Part shown: piece by piece, positions 31,904 through 44,069 of the stretch | How the letters are laid out: every line of letters begins with the position of its first letter | How positions within the stretch are numbered: the stretch's first letter is position 1 | NCBI GenBank assembly: GCA_025529335.1 | Contig: JAMYHX010000190.1 | Span: forward strand, 1-64,000 | Source of the DNA: Rhizopus sp. PT2906 | Taxonomy: Eukaryota > Mucoromycota > Mucoromycetes > Mucorales > Rhizopodaceae | Direction of reading: 5' to 3' | DNA length: 64,000 nucleotides | Program-made: the position numbers and the translations under genes | Notes under the pieces: model-generated | Seen by the model: only the letters and a program-made list of their open reading frames with translations | Database searches by the model: none | Told to the model about the DNA's origin: nothing

Positions 31904-34014
31904 GTCAGCAGCTATACAATCTAGCTATAGAGCAACTTCAAGAAATAGAAAAGAAACATAGTCATACCCGAACATACAATAATAAACCTACAGGATATCT
32001 TCAGTATCTGTTCTCTCTATTCGAGCAGACAACAGAAATTACAACAACAACATTCAACAAGGAGAGTCACCAAGACAGTACGGTGAGCAAAGAGTATCAT
32101 GATGCCATCACTCTTTTGCAAGAAGCAGCAACCACATTTCAAAACAATGACGCTTTACTTCTTTTGGCTGAGCTAAACTTTGTAAAGAAGAAAATAATAA
32201 AAAAAAAGACATGACTCATTTACATTTTATACTAGTTTTCAAAATACGCGTACCCAAGAAACTATCAGCAAGCATTTAGATATTATAACGAATTAGCCAG
32301 CAAGGGTAACGCAACCGCGCAATATATGTTGGGATTCATGCACACAACAGGCATTGGAGTGCAACAAAAGGATGAAGCAAAGGGATCGGTTTATTATACC
32401 TTTGCAGCTGAAGGAGGAGACACGTTAGCCGAGATGACACTGGGCTATAGGCACCTGTATGGTATTCATACTGACGAAAGTTGTGAGGATTCCCTTCGCT
32501 ACTATAGAAACGTGGCAGAAAAAGCAATTCGCCATTATCTCTCAGGACCACCTTTAGGCCGTCATTTGCCATTCGCCAAGGTACGCTTACCAGATGAACA
32601 GGGCGGTATATATGGATTCACGGCCAGTCCGATAGCAGATAAAAAACGAATTCAGCGATCAGAGACAAACATGAAAGAACTGATGCAGTACTGGAAATAT
32701 CTCGCTGAGAGTGAAGACGATAAAGAAGCATTGGTAAAGATATAGACACATAAATGGGATGGTTACTAAAGGTTTCAATTAGTTGATGCTAGGCAAAGTG
32801 TATTATTTTGGCACTCGGGATATTCCGAGGGATTATGCCGAAGCCATAAAGTATTTTAAGCAAATCGCTGATAAAAAACTTTTGACGTCAGCTAACAGAA
32901 AGAAAGAGGAGAGCAAAATTCTGGGTCAAGCTGCAGGATACCTGGGCCTGATGCATTGGCGTGGTGAAGGCGTCCCTGCGAGTGTGAAGCATGCTTATGA
33001 ATGGTTCAAATTTGGCCTCATGTTTGATGACCCAGCATCCCAGAATGCTATCGGGCTCATGTATAAGAACGGTATTGGCATTGATAAAGATCAGCGTTAT
33101 GCATTGCATTACTTTAAAGCAGCTGCTAGTCAGAATCATCCAGATGCCATGGTCAATTTAGCCCTTGAGTACGCTCAAGACGATATAACTCTGCCGACAG
33201 CTATCGACTTGCTCACTAAGGCTGCAGAAAAGGAGCATCTGCTCGCGTATTGGTACCTTGGTCAATTAAATGATCAAGGTTATAGTTCAAGTCGTTCATG
33301 CCGTGTCGCAGTACATGTAAGTTTTAGAATAAAGGTATCATGTACGTTGCTTCTAAACCAAGAACAATATAGTACTATAAGGCGATCTCTGAAATAGGCG
33401 ATTGGCTACATCCAACGGTAGAGCAAGGCTACAATGCCTATAAACAAGGAGATCATGAAAGTGCATTACTGTTTTATACTTTGGCAGCAGAGAGAGGCTA
33501 TGAAGTTTCACAGTCTAATGTTGCTTACCTATTAGATCCTGGTAAGAGGAAAGAAAAGGGCAAATATACATAATTCTTTTCTAACGAGAATATAACAGAT
33601 AAAAGAGTCTGGGACTTTAGATCCTTGTTCACAAAGCAAGAGAAACCGAGAGACATTGAAGGAGAACGCACAGCATTTACATATTGGTCAAGAGCCGCTC
33701 ATCAAAGCAACATAGATGCTCGTGTCAAGATGTGTGATTATTATTTCAAGGGCATTGGCACAAAGGCAGATCCCGAAAAAGCAGCAGCCTGTTATCGCAA
33801 TGCTGCAGAAAATGGTCGTTCGTCTTTAGCTTATTGGAACCTTGGGTGGATGTATGAAAATGGTATTGGCGTAAAACAGGACTTTCCTTTAGCAAAGAGA
33901 GCCTATGACAATGCATTAGCAACTTGGCCAGATGCGTATTTACCTGTTAAACTTTCTTTGCTGTCATGTTTGAGGAAATGGTGGTGGCATAGAATGACAA
34001 GTAAAGATCAATAA
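31904..34014 (+). CDS. HRD3: SEL1L/HRD3-type ERAD adaptor (5' exon uncertain)
   Basis: Sel1-repeat protein that holds misfolded ER proteins for the HRD1 ubiquitin ligase. Exons 31904..32181, 32236..32733, 32783..33316, 33373..33541 and 33599..34014, all in frame (about 630 residues). Sel1 repeats are visible throughout: YMLGFMHTTGIGVQQ, YLGLMHWRGEGVPAS, AIGLMYKNGIGIDKD, and LGWMYENGIGVKQDFPLAK. The last is followed by SLLSCLRKWWW, similar in place to the end of SEL1L. Stops lie directly before 31904 in frame and a TAG acceptor fits there, so at least one upstream exon with the signal peptide is missing from this model. The expected C-terminal membrane span is short or absent (ends SKDQ). Confidence 0.82.
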
Positions 34015-34970
34015 GAGAAAATAGTACTGGATATTCTTTTTTTTTTTTTAAAAAAAAAAAAGCTATAACTAAATAAACAGCGTGTGTCAAGTGCTATTAA
34101 CTTTCTTTGTCCCTCTGAGAATATGCTTGTATATTTTCAATAAAGAGTAAAATGACCAAACCTCTCCTTTTATCCTTGCCACTACCATGATACGAGCCAG
34201 AGGCTCTAAGCTATCTTGTGTTTTTCAATCCTCTAGTAGGCTTAAGCGTGGTTGAGATCAAAGATCTCTTGAACAAAAGAAAAGTCATTGAGTATAGGTT
34301 CCTTCTACCCCTCCGTTTAAGCGGAACTATAGCATCTTATTGCTTTGATCTGAACAATAAAGTTTGCTATTCAATGCGAAATATACAACAGAAAGACCCA
34401 TATTCTCAAGGAGATATTTCAATAATTTATAGCTTGGGAATCTTAAAGAGAGTTGTTAGATATTTATGATATGCTATGATGATTAAAATTTCAATCAATG
34501 ACTCACATACAGATTGAAAAAAACTAACTCTGACTCATCAAAAGAAACCTTAACGCATAATGTTAATGTAAAATAACAATAGAACGTTGATTTGAGTAAA
34601 ACATTGATTAGCTATGTCAAAGTATAATCTATACAGCGTATTCATTGTTATTACAAGTGTAATAAATAAGAAGAGGCAGGCAGCATCACTTATCAATCCA
34701 ATGTTAAATTTAGACTATCTATCAATCACTGACTCATTTTATCTTTTGCATAAAAGAAGGGACTATTAGTCATCTAAGGAAAAGAGTATATAGCAATGAC
34801 AAAGTGCTTCCCCTGTGCTTTGCCATCTTTCCAAACTGAAGTCATCATTGCCCTAGTTTCAAAAATCTGAATGTTTCCCTTTTTAACCTCAGTTACAATT
34901 TTCTTCCCGCTTTAATTTTTTAACCCTTTGATTCAGTTCCGAATAGCTCTTCCTTTTCTTTTTTTCTATT
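34015..34970. other. intergenic, no gene recognised
   Basis: Starts with a T/A homopolymer palindrome-like run (34038-34063: T-run then A-run), possibly part of the HRD3 3' end. A frame at 34218-34469 lacks an ATG and matches nothing I know. The last 100 nt are pyrimidine-rich and look like the LOG gene leader. Confidence 0.45.
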
Positions 34971-35858
34971 ATGAATAACACACTTCCCAAGCTAACAAAA
35001 GCCTCTGACAAGCCAGCGGCTATCAAGAGTGTATGTGTCTTTTGCGCATCTTCTATGGGTACTGATCCCATTTATGCTCAAGAAGCTGAAAGTAAGTGAC
35101 AAGAGAACTAGATGATATAATGCTTATACATGAACTATTTTAGAACTCGGCAAAGCGTTGGCAGAAAATAATATAAGACTTGTTTATGGTATATAGAATC
35201 ATCTAAAAAAAAAGTGTATATCCGTTAACACAAACAATAGGCGGAGGCTCTGTTGGTCTCATGGGCACCGTAGCAAAAGCAGTGCTTAATAATGGCGGAC
35301 AAGCTCTTGCTGTAGTACCTGAACCACTCTATAGACATGGTAGTAAACAGATATGTGAAGCTGTTATTGTACCTGATATGCATACTCGTAAGCAACGAAT
35401 GGCTGATGAGGTAACATGAGCTATAGAACACAAGGACGCAGTAACTGATGATCAATAGAGTGACGCATTTGTTGTTCTTCCAGGTGGATATGGAACAATG
35501 GAAGAAATGTTGGAGATGATAACATGGTCACAATTGAACATTCATGCTAAACCCATGGTCCTCGTAAATATCAAGAACTTCTTTGGCCATTTCCTAGATT
35601 GGATCAAGCATACTATAGAGCGTAAGTTTCATTTCTACACTTTTATATGTACATTAACATCCTTTTTTTTATGTAGAACAATTCATTTCGCCCAATAATA
35701 GACATATCTTTGTTTCCTGTGAATCATCTGATCAAGTTATAGACGAATTGAAGAATTATAAAGCTCCTGAATCAAGATATGCACTCGACTGGTCAAAGAG
35801 TGGTCACAATGTTCATTCTAAATACTCTACAATCAGTCCATGCGAAGCCAAAGATTAA
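34971..35858 (+). CDS. LOG-family (lonely guy) nucleoside-monophosphate phosphoribohydrolase
   Basis: Exons 34971..35091, 35144..35188 (45 nt), 35241..35410, 35459..35621 and 35677..35858 give 226 residues, the family's usual size. The Rossmann-type start SVCVFCASSMGTDP, the loop LVYGGGSVGLMG, the MHTRKQRM segment and the signature PGGYGTMEE are all present, with the catalytic Arg and Glu. In plants LOG frees cytokinin bases from their ribotides; in microbes the same fold cleaves other nucleotides. Whether the fungus makes cytokinins cannot be told from this g gene alone. Confidence 0.93.
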
Positions 35859-35970
35859 TAAAAAAAAAAAAAGAGAGAGCAATCGGACAATCAAAATATT
35901 TTAACTGTCTGCTTTTTCTTCATGTCAAGCAAAAAATACAGGTTTCTCTTTCTTTTTTATATATTAAAGA

Positions 35971-37538
35971 ATGGGAGTAAATGGATTAACAGGAATACTC
36001 AGACGATTTGCCCCTAATTCAATTCGTCAAGTCAGTCCTAGTCTATTTGCCAAACAGACAATCGCTGTAGACGCCAGCTGTCACTTGAATAAATTTGTAT
36101 ATGGAGACGAACCACATCCATACAAACACATTTACGGCTTTTATCTTCTCTCTCGTTTCTTTGATATGAACAATATCAATCCAATCTTTGTATTTGACGG
36201 TTCAAAACGGTTAGAGGCCAAACGATTAGAGCATGAAAAGAGAGAACGACAAAGATCCAAGGTGAAACATACTCTATTGTTTGAACAAGAACAAGCAGCG
36301 CGATTAGATGCTTGGTTAGAAATAACTGAAGATATGGTTCGTCGAATTCCCAACAACCAGGCTTCTTTTATTTTGAATGAATTAGGAGATTCATTATCAG
36401 AGATGGATCACGCAGTAAGTGATCATGATGTGTCTCCAGAGGTCGAACAGGCGATTATCGCCAACAAGTTGAGTCACGTCGCTCAAGATTTGAGAGAGGC
36501 GGTGATACAAGTGCAGGATACTGAAAAATATACAAGAACTGCGCGTGAATTGGCCAGTCGAGAAAAGAACTTGGTAACAGAAATGCTTATCAACAGATTA
36601 CGAGACGTAAAATCCTCACTCGAATCGCTCAGTGATGATAACCAGATAAACAGACAATCTTTAGGTATTGTATTGATGTTATTTAAAAGGACCCAGGTAT
36701 TGATTTTTTTTTTATATAGAGAAAAGGTCTGTAAGGATCACACAGGCACTAAGAAAGGAATGCCAAGAATTCTTGGAGTGTTTGGGATACATTTGCTTTT
36801 CATGCGATAACCATGAAGCAGAGGCGATGTGTGCGCACTTGGGGAAAGCAAAAAGAACGACAGCTACTATCTCGGAAGGTAAGGTAAAAAGAGAAAGTCA
36901 AATGCATTGACCAATATCTTCTTGATCAGATCTTGATACACTCGCGTTTGGTGATACACCTCTCTTGCGTTATTTCTTTTCTCGCACACAATCCGTTCTT
37001 TACATTGATCCCGTTCTTGCCAGAGAAGAACTCAAGCTTTCCAGAGACTCATTTTTGGATTTCTGCATCTTGTGTGGAACAGACTTTTCAGGGACCATTC
37101 AAGGTATTGGTCCTATACGTGCACTCCAGTACATACAAAAGTACAAGAGTATAGAGAATATCTTGGGTAAGCTGGATGAAATCAATCCCAAATATACTCC
37201 ACAAAAATCATTTGACTATAAACTGGCAAGAAGAGTATGTTGTGTATATAGTAACAAGAATAGAGAAAGACTTATTATTGCATTAGGTGTTCAATAGCTT
37301 ACCACCTATACCCGAGGATGACCTTGTTTATGAAAGACCAAGGACAAATCAAAGCGAAATAGAGGATCTGTTAAGATATTATGAGATTGATACAGTTGAA
37401 GCAGATGTGAAGGTTAAGACAGCCGTCGTTCGACAAAATATCACTCAACCGAACGAGTGGGGAACAGATCCCTTTTCTGTAAACACGTTTGATAATTCAT
37501 TTCTAGCGATAGACAACAATGGCTCTGGCATAAACTAA
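35971..37538 (+). CDS. Rad2/FEN1-family structure-specific nuclease (non-canonical member)
   Basis: Exons 35971..36664, 36720..36878, 36930..37234 and 37287..37538 give 469 residues. It begins MGVNGLTGILRRFAPNSI with VDAS and VFDGS. A helical, charged insert follows (about residues 90-230, longer than in FEN1), then the I domain: HEAEAMCAHL, SEDLDTLAFG and LCGTDFSGTIQGIG with GPIRALQYI. All catalytic acidic positions of the family (Asp in VDAS and VFDG, Glu in EAEA, Asp in EDLD and GTDF) are kept, so it should be active. It lacks a clear PCNA box at the C-terminus and differs from FEN1, EXO1 and XPG in layout; the exact subfamily is open. Confidence 0.85.
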
Positions 37539-37561
37539 GGACATTTATTACACATAAGGAT

Positions 37562-38691
37562 TTAGGAGAAATTAGGCAGCTTGATATCTTTTGATAATCC
37601 AAATCCATAGCATGACCAACTCAATGTACCAATATAATCGGTCAGTAACTTTCGGCCCTTATCATTACCAGCAGCACCTATAGCAACATGAAAGGGAACC
37701 AAATGCTATCAAGAAATGTGTTTAGTATACAGCATTATAGACTAAATATAATGTACCTCAGCTGTGGGATGACATTTTCTGAAATCAGCATGTTTATTTA
37801 GTTCATTTGCTTTTTGGTTACGTTCTTTTCCCTTTTTTTTTTTTAAAGAATAAACACGTTAGAAACTAGTTTGGTCCATGTATATATATATTTCCTTACA
37901 CTTAATCCACAAGCTACTTGATCTAGTTCTTTATCAAAATTATAAACAAAACCTGGTATTGGTTTATTCATCGAACTCCAGAGTTCACGTAGGTTATGAA
38001 CTGCACTTCCACTACCAATGATAACAACACCTTCATCTCTATGTTCTCTCATAAGAATATGTAATCATGTTTTGTATGACTCTGTTACCTGAGTGGTTCT
38101 AATGCTTCGCCCATCTTGATATGCATTGGCATATCTTCATGAGCAAACGTGGATACTTCAACAATTGGAATATCTGGGTTAGATTTCATTGCCCGCTTCA
38201 ATGGTACCCATACACCATGATCATTGCCATATTTTTCTCCTGAGGGGCTAAGGCCAGCTTTCTTTAAGAGGTCAATGACACGGTTTGCTAATTGAGGTGA
38301 CCCTTGATGGTCCCAAGTTTCTTCATAATAATGTTTTGGGAAATTATAAAAGTCATAAATTAACTTTGGCTTCTCTGATGTATCCACTGCAAAAGACATA
38401 TGAATATACATATGCATGCATATATCTATATATGTATATGATCATACCGAAAATGCCATTTTTGCCTTCGCCTTGCCAATGAGCACTGATGATTACAATA
38501 GCTTTTGGCTTCAGTTCCTGTTGAATATATTGACCAAACCAAGTATAAAAATCTCCAGGCTTTTCCTTGTTATCTAGCAGGTTAGGACCTGCAAACTGTT
38601 TATTATCTATTGAATATCCTCTCCAATATTACAATTTACCTCCATGAGAGATAAAGAAGACAGGTGCACGCATATGAGAATCAATAGTCAT
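37562..38691 (-). CDS. 4,5-DOPA extradiol dioxygenase-like (LigB superfamily)
   Basis: Exons 38691..38640, 38588..38448, 38386..38089, 38047..37900, 37831..37757 and 37705..37562 give 285 residues, close to the family size. Metal-binding histidines appear in FFISHGGPN, IISAHWQGEG and GNDHGVWVPL; HPTAEHLVP and VAIGAAG complete the usual pattern. The family opens catechol rings (plants use it for betalain pigments; bacterial and fungal members act on various catechols or act in redox stress). The fungal substrate is unknown. Converges on the Rad2-family gene with only 23 bp between stops. Confidence 0.92.
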
Positions 38692-38770
38692 ATGAAATAG
38701 AAATAGAAAAAAAGAAGGTTTATTTATTATTCACCACTTACAAACAGATTAATAATGCGTGACAAATATT

Positions 38771-39307
38771 TTATGCTGTTTCTGAATTATTTTCTAGTTT
38801 ATCTCGAAGCTTATAGGCCCCCACTAATATACGAGCATCTTCTTGTTCTGTATTTCCTGGTCCCTTATAATTAACCCCTTTTAAAAACTGCTTTTGTGCA
38901 CTATAACATGCCCAAAACTTTTGTTTTTGTTCCTCACACATCTTTGCTTTATCCCACCAACTGCCATGTTGGAAGCAGGTCATCAGGTTTTCATGAAGAT
39001 CAGCACAGACAGTAAGCGCTGTTTCATGAATTTCATTTCTTTGCTCTCTACTTGATGTATATATTTCCATTGATGGTTTATCCGATGAATCAGTAGATAT
39101 CGGGTTGACTATCTGTGCATGTATATTGAAATGACTTTCAGTCTTTTCTGGTAGTTGTTCTTTCTTTTGTTCTTCTATTTTGACATTAGGAATAGGCTTT
39201 GTTGGATCATAGCGTGGTTGTTCTTTAAGCAAGTAATCTTGCTCATCGGTTGATTGATTAACATAAGTTTCTATAAATTCTCTTGCTTTATTATTATTGT
39301 TTGTCAT
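38771..39307 (-). CDS. twin CX9C (CHCH) protein, probably mitochondrial intermembrane space
   Basis: 178 residues, single exon, ATG 39307. An unstructured charged N-terminal half (about residues 1-95) precedes a twin CX9C hairpin: CADLHENLMTC and CEEQKQKFWAC, each with nine residues between cysteines. Such hairpins are oxidised by Mia40 in the mitochondrial intermembrane space. After it comes KGVNYKGPGNTEQEDAR. I cannot place it in a named CX9C family with certainty. It sits 79 nt before the dioxygenase gene and 75 nt after mL67, on the same strand. Confidence 0.82.
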   Translation of the reverse strand: MTNNNNKAREFIETYVNQSTDEQDYLLKEQPRYDPTKPIPNVKIEEQKKEQLPEKTESHFNIHAQIVNPISTDSSDKPSMEIYTSSREQRNEIHETALTVCADLHENLMTCFQHGSWWDKAKMCEEQKQKFWACYSAQKQFLKGVNYKGPGNTEQEDARILVGAYKLRDKLENNSETA

Positions 39308-39382
39308 TTTACAATTAAAAAAAGAAAAGAAGGTAGGAATTTGAAAATGAAAAAGTAAAGGGGGGCTGTCAAATTGTATTTA

Positions 39383-39963
39383 TTAAGCCACTTGCTGCTT
39401 CTCTTCTACAGCTGCTGCTTCTTCTTCTTTTACAAATCTATTATTCTTCAATACTAACTGTCCATGCTCTAAAAAGGATGGCCAGTCTTTATCTCCCTTT
39501 AATTCCATGAATCGAGGTTGTTCCCAAAGTGCCAACAATTTTTGTTCATTCTTGGCTCCAACAGTCTCAAGTGCTTCACGTAATGAAATAACTGAGTTCT
39601 CTACCATGTTCATTTCATCTACAATTCTCAGACGTTTAGGTCTTGACAGATATTCCGGGCTTGATCTCAAATCATCTCTTTTTGCTTTAGAACGATGAAG
39701 TAATGCATCAGAGACCGCTTGTGCTGATTGAGGTGTATTGAATCCTGTCAATGCAACTAATGGACGCCACAAGTCTTTTCTTAATCGAACCGGTCTGTTG
39801 GTATTTCCTAACTGATGTAAAGCTTTATTCTAATTGACAAGGGTGAGCTATATGTTGTTATTTGAACATGTATATTTACCTTCATGTTTTGTCTCAAACT
39901 GACCAAGATTTGATTGGTTTGGATATGTCTAAATAGATATACACCGTAATTATTAGCTGGCAT
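39383..39963 (-). CDS. MHR1: mitochondrial ribosomal protein mL67 / Mhr1-like
   Basis: Exons 39963..39880 and 39829..39383 give 176 residues. The start MPANNYGVYLFRHIQTNQ, with ILVSLRQNMKNKALHQL and RLRKDLWRPL, follows the Mhr1/mL67 pattern (a short beta-rich start, then the K-A-L-x-Q-L and L-R-x-D-x-W-x-P-L motifs). In budding yeast the protein is part of the mitochondrial large ribosomal subunit and was first found in mitochondrial DNA recombination. The C-terminus is charged and Glu/Ala-rich. Assignment rests on motif pattern. Confidence 0.78.
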
Positions 39964-40200
39964 GTTGTCGTTTTATATGTGTGTGCGTGTGTATGTGTGT
40001 GTGGTGAGTGTATACAAAAGACAGAAGCAAAAAAAAAGAGAGAAAGGGGACTTATAAAAACTTTAACAACTTTCAATAACCGACTCTCCGTTCACGTCAT
40101 CTTTTGGGTTCTCTGTGTGAAGCTTTGAAGTTTAAGAATTTTTATAGGCGACATTTTTTTTTTTTCTCTTTTTGTTTTTTATATTAGCAATCTTACATCT
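39964..40200. promoter_or_regulatory. shared promoter region of mL67 and NOT2
   Basis: 237 nt between divergent starts. It contains a GT-rich simple stretch (39978-40012) and a T-run close to the NOT2 ATG (40155-40180). Shared promoter use is inferred from position. Confidence 0.4.
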
Positions 40201-41531
40201 ATGTTTCGTCCTAATACAGCAGCGACAGACTTGAACGAATTTCCTGTTCTTGGAACTCCTCCACCAACGATGAATAGAGCTTCAGCTGTACCTAATCGAC
40301 TTGCAAGCTATGCTTCTACAGCTGGCAATGGTTTTCAAGAACCCCTCGAGACCAGTGACTTTAATAAGTTAAGCTCCTTTTCGAATAGAAACAACTTTAA
40401 TGGGGTAGCTCCTTCAGCAGATCAACTATCAAGCAGAAACCTTGCGCCGAGATCTTTTTCAATGGATGAATTCCCAGCGCTACGTAGCGCCGTTTCGCCT
40501 TTTGATAACTCAATAGGTAGAGAATCTGGAAAGCCAGAACAATGGTTAGACTATGCTAATTTAAGAGAACAACAACAACAACAGCAGCAACAACAACAGC
40601 CAGGTAAGCTGCAGTGTTCATCATGTTTTGCATCATTAGTTTTTTCTTATTTGTTTTTGAAAAAAAGGAGGAAAGCCATTTCCAGAAAAGAATGAATTAT
40701 CAGATTCTTGGGTAAAAAAAAAAAAAAGGATATTTATATATGAAAAAACAATTGCTCATGATGATTACAAAAAGGCGAGAAAACAAGATGAACTATCAAG
40801 TGATGGAAAACCAGCGGATCCATATGGATTACTAGGACTCTTGGGAGTCATTCGAATGACTGATCCCGATCGTAGTATGTTGGCGCTGGGTAGTGACTTA
40901 ACCACACTTGGCTTAGATTTGAATACAGCAGAGTAAATTCAGAAAAAAAAAAGCGCGTTACTGATTAGGGATATTCATATGTTTATATAGATCGATATAT
41001 TCAACATTTATATCTCCTTGGTCAGATACACAAAGCTTACCAGGACTCAATGTTGAACCAGGCTACTACCTACCTCCGTGCTATCGTCATGTACAAGCAA
41101 CACCGCCTGCACATCAGCGCATGAGAACATTCTCTGATGAAATCCTGTTTTATGTGTTTTATTGTATGCCAAAAGACATCGCCCAGGAGGCAGCAGCACA
41201 AGAACTGTAAGCAAGAAAAACAAAGATAATCTCCTACATTTATTGATTGGTCTTTAGATATGCACGTAACTGGCGTTATCATAAGGAATTAGGGTTATGG
41301 TTAACAAAAGAAACAGACGAAAATGGTAGACCTGTACAAAGCTTTCGAAGGACATCTCCAAATGGTCTGGATCGTGGTGTGTATGTCTTCTTTGATCCAA
41401 CAACTTGGCAAAAAGTGAAAAGAGAATGGACATTATCTTGGGATGCTCTTGAAGAAAGATCTCAACCAAGTCAACAGCAACAGGGCCCATCAAACCCTTC
41501 GTCAAGTAATTCGAATAGAGTGATAATGTAG
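40201..41531 (+). CDS. NOT2: CCR4-NOT complex subunit NOT2 (CNOT2)
   Basis: Scaffold subunit of the CCR4-NOT deadenylation complex. Exons 40201..40603, 40668..40711, 40775..40932, 40991..41206 and 41258..41531 give 364 residues. The N-terminal half is disordered with a CAA/CAG-coded polyGln run (40569-40600). The conserved region DPYGLLGLLGVIRMTDPD, then LALGSDLTTLGLDLN and STFISPWSDTQ, leads to the NOT2/3/5 box at the C-terminus (YCMPKDIAQEAAAQELYARNW; FDPTTWQKVKREW). Intron 2 begins with GTAAAAA..., and ends in the otherwise plain acceptor TACAAAAAG (40774); this is the only phase-consistent join. Confidence 0.95.
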
Positions 41532-41571
41532 ACTGCTCTCAGTCGCTTACTACATGCGCACAAAATAAAAA

Positions 41572-43579
41572 TTAAGAGATGAAAAGAGGGGTTTGCACAC
41601 CTTTATTTATACGCTCGTATCTAGCCATTTCTCTTTCATGTTTCAAATCTTTTAATTGCTTCTCTAGCTGCTTCTTCTCCTCTGCTTCCTTTTCTAGTGC
41701 ACGCTGATGCTCTAATTGCATGTCATTTATCATCTTTCTAAACTCTTTACGCAATGAAGCGGTCGTGGGTGTGTCAGTGACTTTATCAAAACCTAAATTC
41801 TTTGTTTTTTCCTCTTGAAGACTGGCTTCCAGGTGCTTGACTTCCTGAGTCAGCATCTCGATACGTCTCTCATAATTGGCCTTGTCATTCTCGAATTCCA
41901 TCGCTGTACCCGTCAGGCGATCAAATTCTTTAAGAATACCTTCAAAGTTAGCTTCCATCGCAGCACTTTGCTCGATCCATGCCGCTTCCCTGAGAGCAAA
42001 CTCTGACTGAATCTGGCCCATACTGCCTTGTCTCAATTCAGCCTCCAGTCGGCTGATCTGGACGTCACGATCATCCAGTCCTTTCGACTTGCTCTTGACG
42101 AGCCATTCGAGGTCTTGACAGGTAGCAGTCAGCTTGTCGTGTTCCTCCTTTATCCTTTCACATTCACGCGTTGTCTTGTCCAGTAAAGCAGCCTGCTCCT
42201 TTAACTGGGCTTGATACTCCTGTTCCTGTTCTTCTAGCTGTTGCTCAAACTTGGCCTCTGTGTCAAGAACGATTGTCTGTTGTTTGACCGTTCTTTCCAA
42301 ACGTTCCTTTTCATTTCGTAGCGTGAGGACCTGCTCACGGTACTGCTCGATTTCTTTCTTGAGATCCTGTTCTCGTTGTTCAAACGCAGCCGTCTGTGCC
42401 TGAATCTTGCTAAACTGGATCTCCATGCCAGCGACGAGTGCCTTTAGTCTGGCCACTTCAATATATTCATTTTGGAGTTGTCTTTTTTCTGATGTGTCTT
42501 TTTCTCCTAGTTCCTCTTCCATCGAGGTCAGTCTCGACTGAATCTCCTTGGTCTGTGACTGATAACGTTCCATGTGCTGCTCGAGGCAGTGGAGTAAGCC
42601 AAGGGTATCTGTTCTTGACGGCTGCTGAATGTTGTGTTTTTTCAAAATGGTCAAGAGGGTATTTGTGATCTGTTCAATATCTGATTTGATCTCTGATATC
42701 GGTCTACTTGGGTAACTAGTGGCTTTCTTCTTTTCAAATTGCTGCAGGCCGAGTCGAAGGACACCTGCGGTATGTTCCAGTATCTTGTACTGAGTTTCAC
42801 TCTCTTCTACTTTTAGATCCTTTAGTCGTTTGGACAGTTCAGCCACTTTTCGGTCAGCTTCCATGGCTTCATCGCGAGAGATCAGTACTGATTGACGGTT
42901 CGATGCGAGTTGAGAGAGAGAATGAGATGTTTCTTGTATTTTCTTATCTAATTCAAGTTTTGATACCGAATTTCGTACTTGAGCTTTTAGTTTATCATGA
43001 TGCTGGACGTTGTATATGAGTTTTTTTTTCTGTTAAATACTCTTTACATGCTGCATACCTCTTTTAATGACTCTAGTTTTTCAAACGAAAGTATCTCATA
43101 ATTCTGAGCATCAATCATTGCCTGAGACACCAATAACTGTAAAAATAGATCTTGATGCTGAACATCCGATTTTATCTGATGATGCTTTGGTGATTTTATC
43201 TTCCAAATATTTTCCAGTTCCTGGCTGAGATCATCATCTAGTGTTGTAATAGAAGAAGTAGAGGAAGATAGGGAAGAATAAGGTTCTTCGGTGTGTGTGA
43301 CCCTTTTGACTTCTACAGAGAGTATGAGTACTAATGAGTGGTTTATTATTATCATTCACCTTGAGTGCTTTTTCGAGAGGTTTGAGAGTCTCTTATTCGA
43401 AAGGGTGAACGAGCAGGTAAGGTAGGTGATGTTGTAGAAGTGGTCGATTGTCGATTTTCTTCCTTTACTGAACTTCTTTTAAAAACTGAATTTTCTTTTT
43501 TTGGAAAGCTGAAAAAATTGTTTCGAGCTAATTTTAAGCCAATTGGCCTACTGTCTTCATCCGCTGATTGCCTTGGCAT
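41572..43579 (-). CDS. coiled-coil protein with Usp1 ('up-regulated during septation') domain
   Basis: Exons 43579..43360, 43312..43059 and 43029..41572 give 643 residues. A basic, Ser-rich N-terminus is followed by the Usp1 domain (about residues 120-240): FLQLLVSQAMIDAQNYEIL, SFEKLESLKE, and KYKILEHTAGV-like end (YKILEHTAGVLRLG). The rest is a long coiled coil rich in Glu/Gln/Leu to the C-terminus. Fungal Usp1-domain proteins are linked to septation, but their function is little known. An extra first exon of only ATG (43642-43640, followed by GTAAAT) could add MIPV before the present start, since a good acceptor (TTTGTTTAG) precedes it. Tail-to-tail with NOT2, 40 bp apart. Confidence 0.85.
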
Positions 43580-44069
43580 GACTGGAATCTAAACAAAACA
43601 ATGAGTACTACACAGGTTGATTCAAGTCGTTGGATTTACCATTTTAAATAATAATAAAAAAAAAGGGAAAAAAAAAAAAGAAAAGGCAAAAAAAAATAGG
43701 GAAAATAAAAAGAATTAACAAACTGTAGTACAATATAGTCTCATGTTTCATAAAAAACCCTTTTAGTTTCCATGACAACATGTTTATGCAGCAAAAAGCC
43801 AATTCATAATGAAGAAGAGAGACTGCATTCAACTGCAGGTATGCAACGCTGCACAGACAATCTTTTTAATAAAAGCAGTCAGGAAATACATATTAGGATG
43901 TTTTATTATACACATCCCGTAATTATAACCCCCCCCTTCAATGTGGTTCCTAGTTGTGTATGATGTTTATAGGCATATTGTGTGACATAAACAATCCAAT
44001 GAGATTTGTCTAATAAATACGCCCTACGGTCGCCCTCTCGTTTTCTTCTCCCTTTAACTTTTTCAAAAT
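43580..44069. other. divergent region between Usp1-domain gene and PIG-S
   Basis: About 490 nt with A-runs (43650-43690), a C7 run (43931-43937) and no recognisable gene. It should hold both promoters. Confidence 0.45.

Noticed and set aside
34218..34469. 83-codon frame between HRD3 and LOG
   Set aside because: No ATG, no family resemblance, no consistent splice partners.
42438..42668. Plus-strand frame within the Usp1-domain gene
   Set aside because: Antisense shadow of the coiled-coil exon, without its own features.
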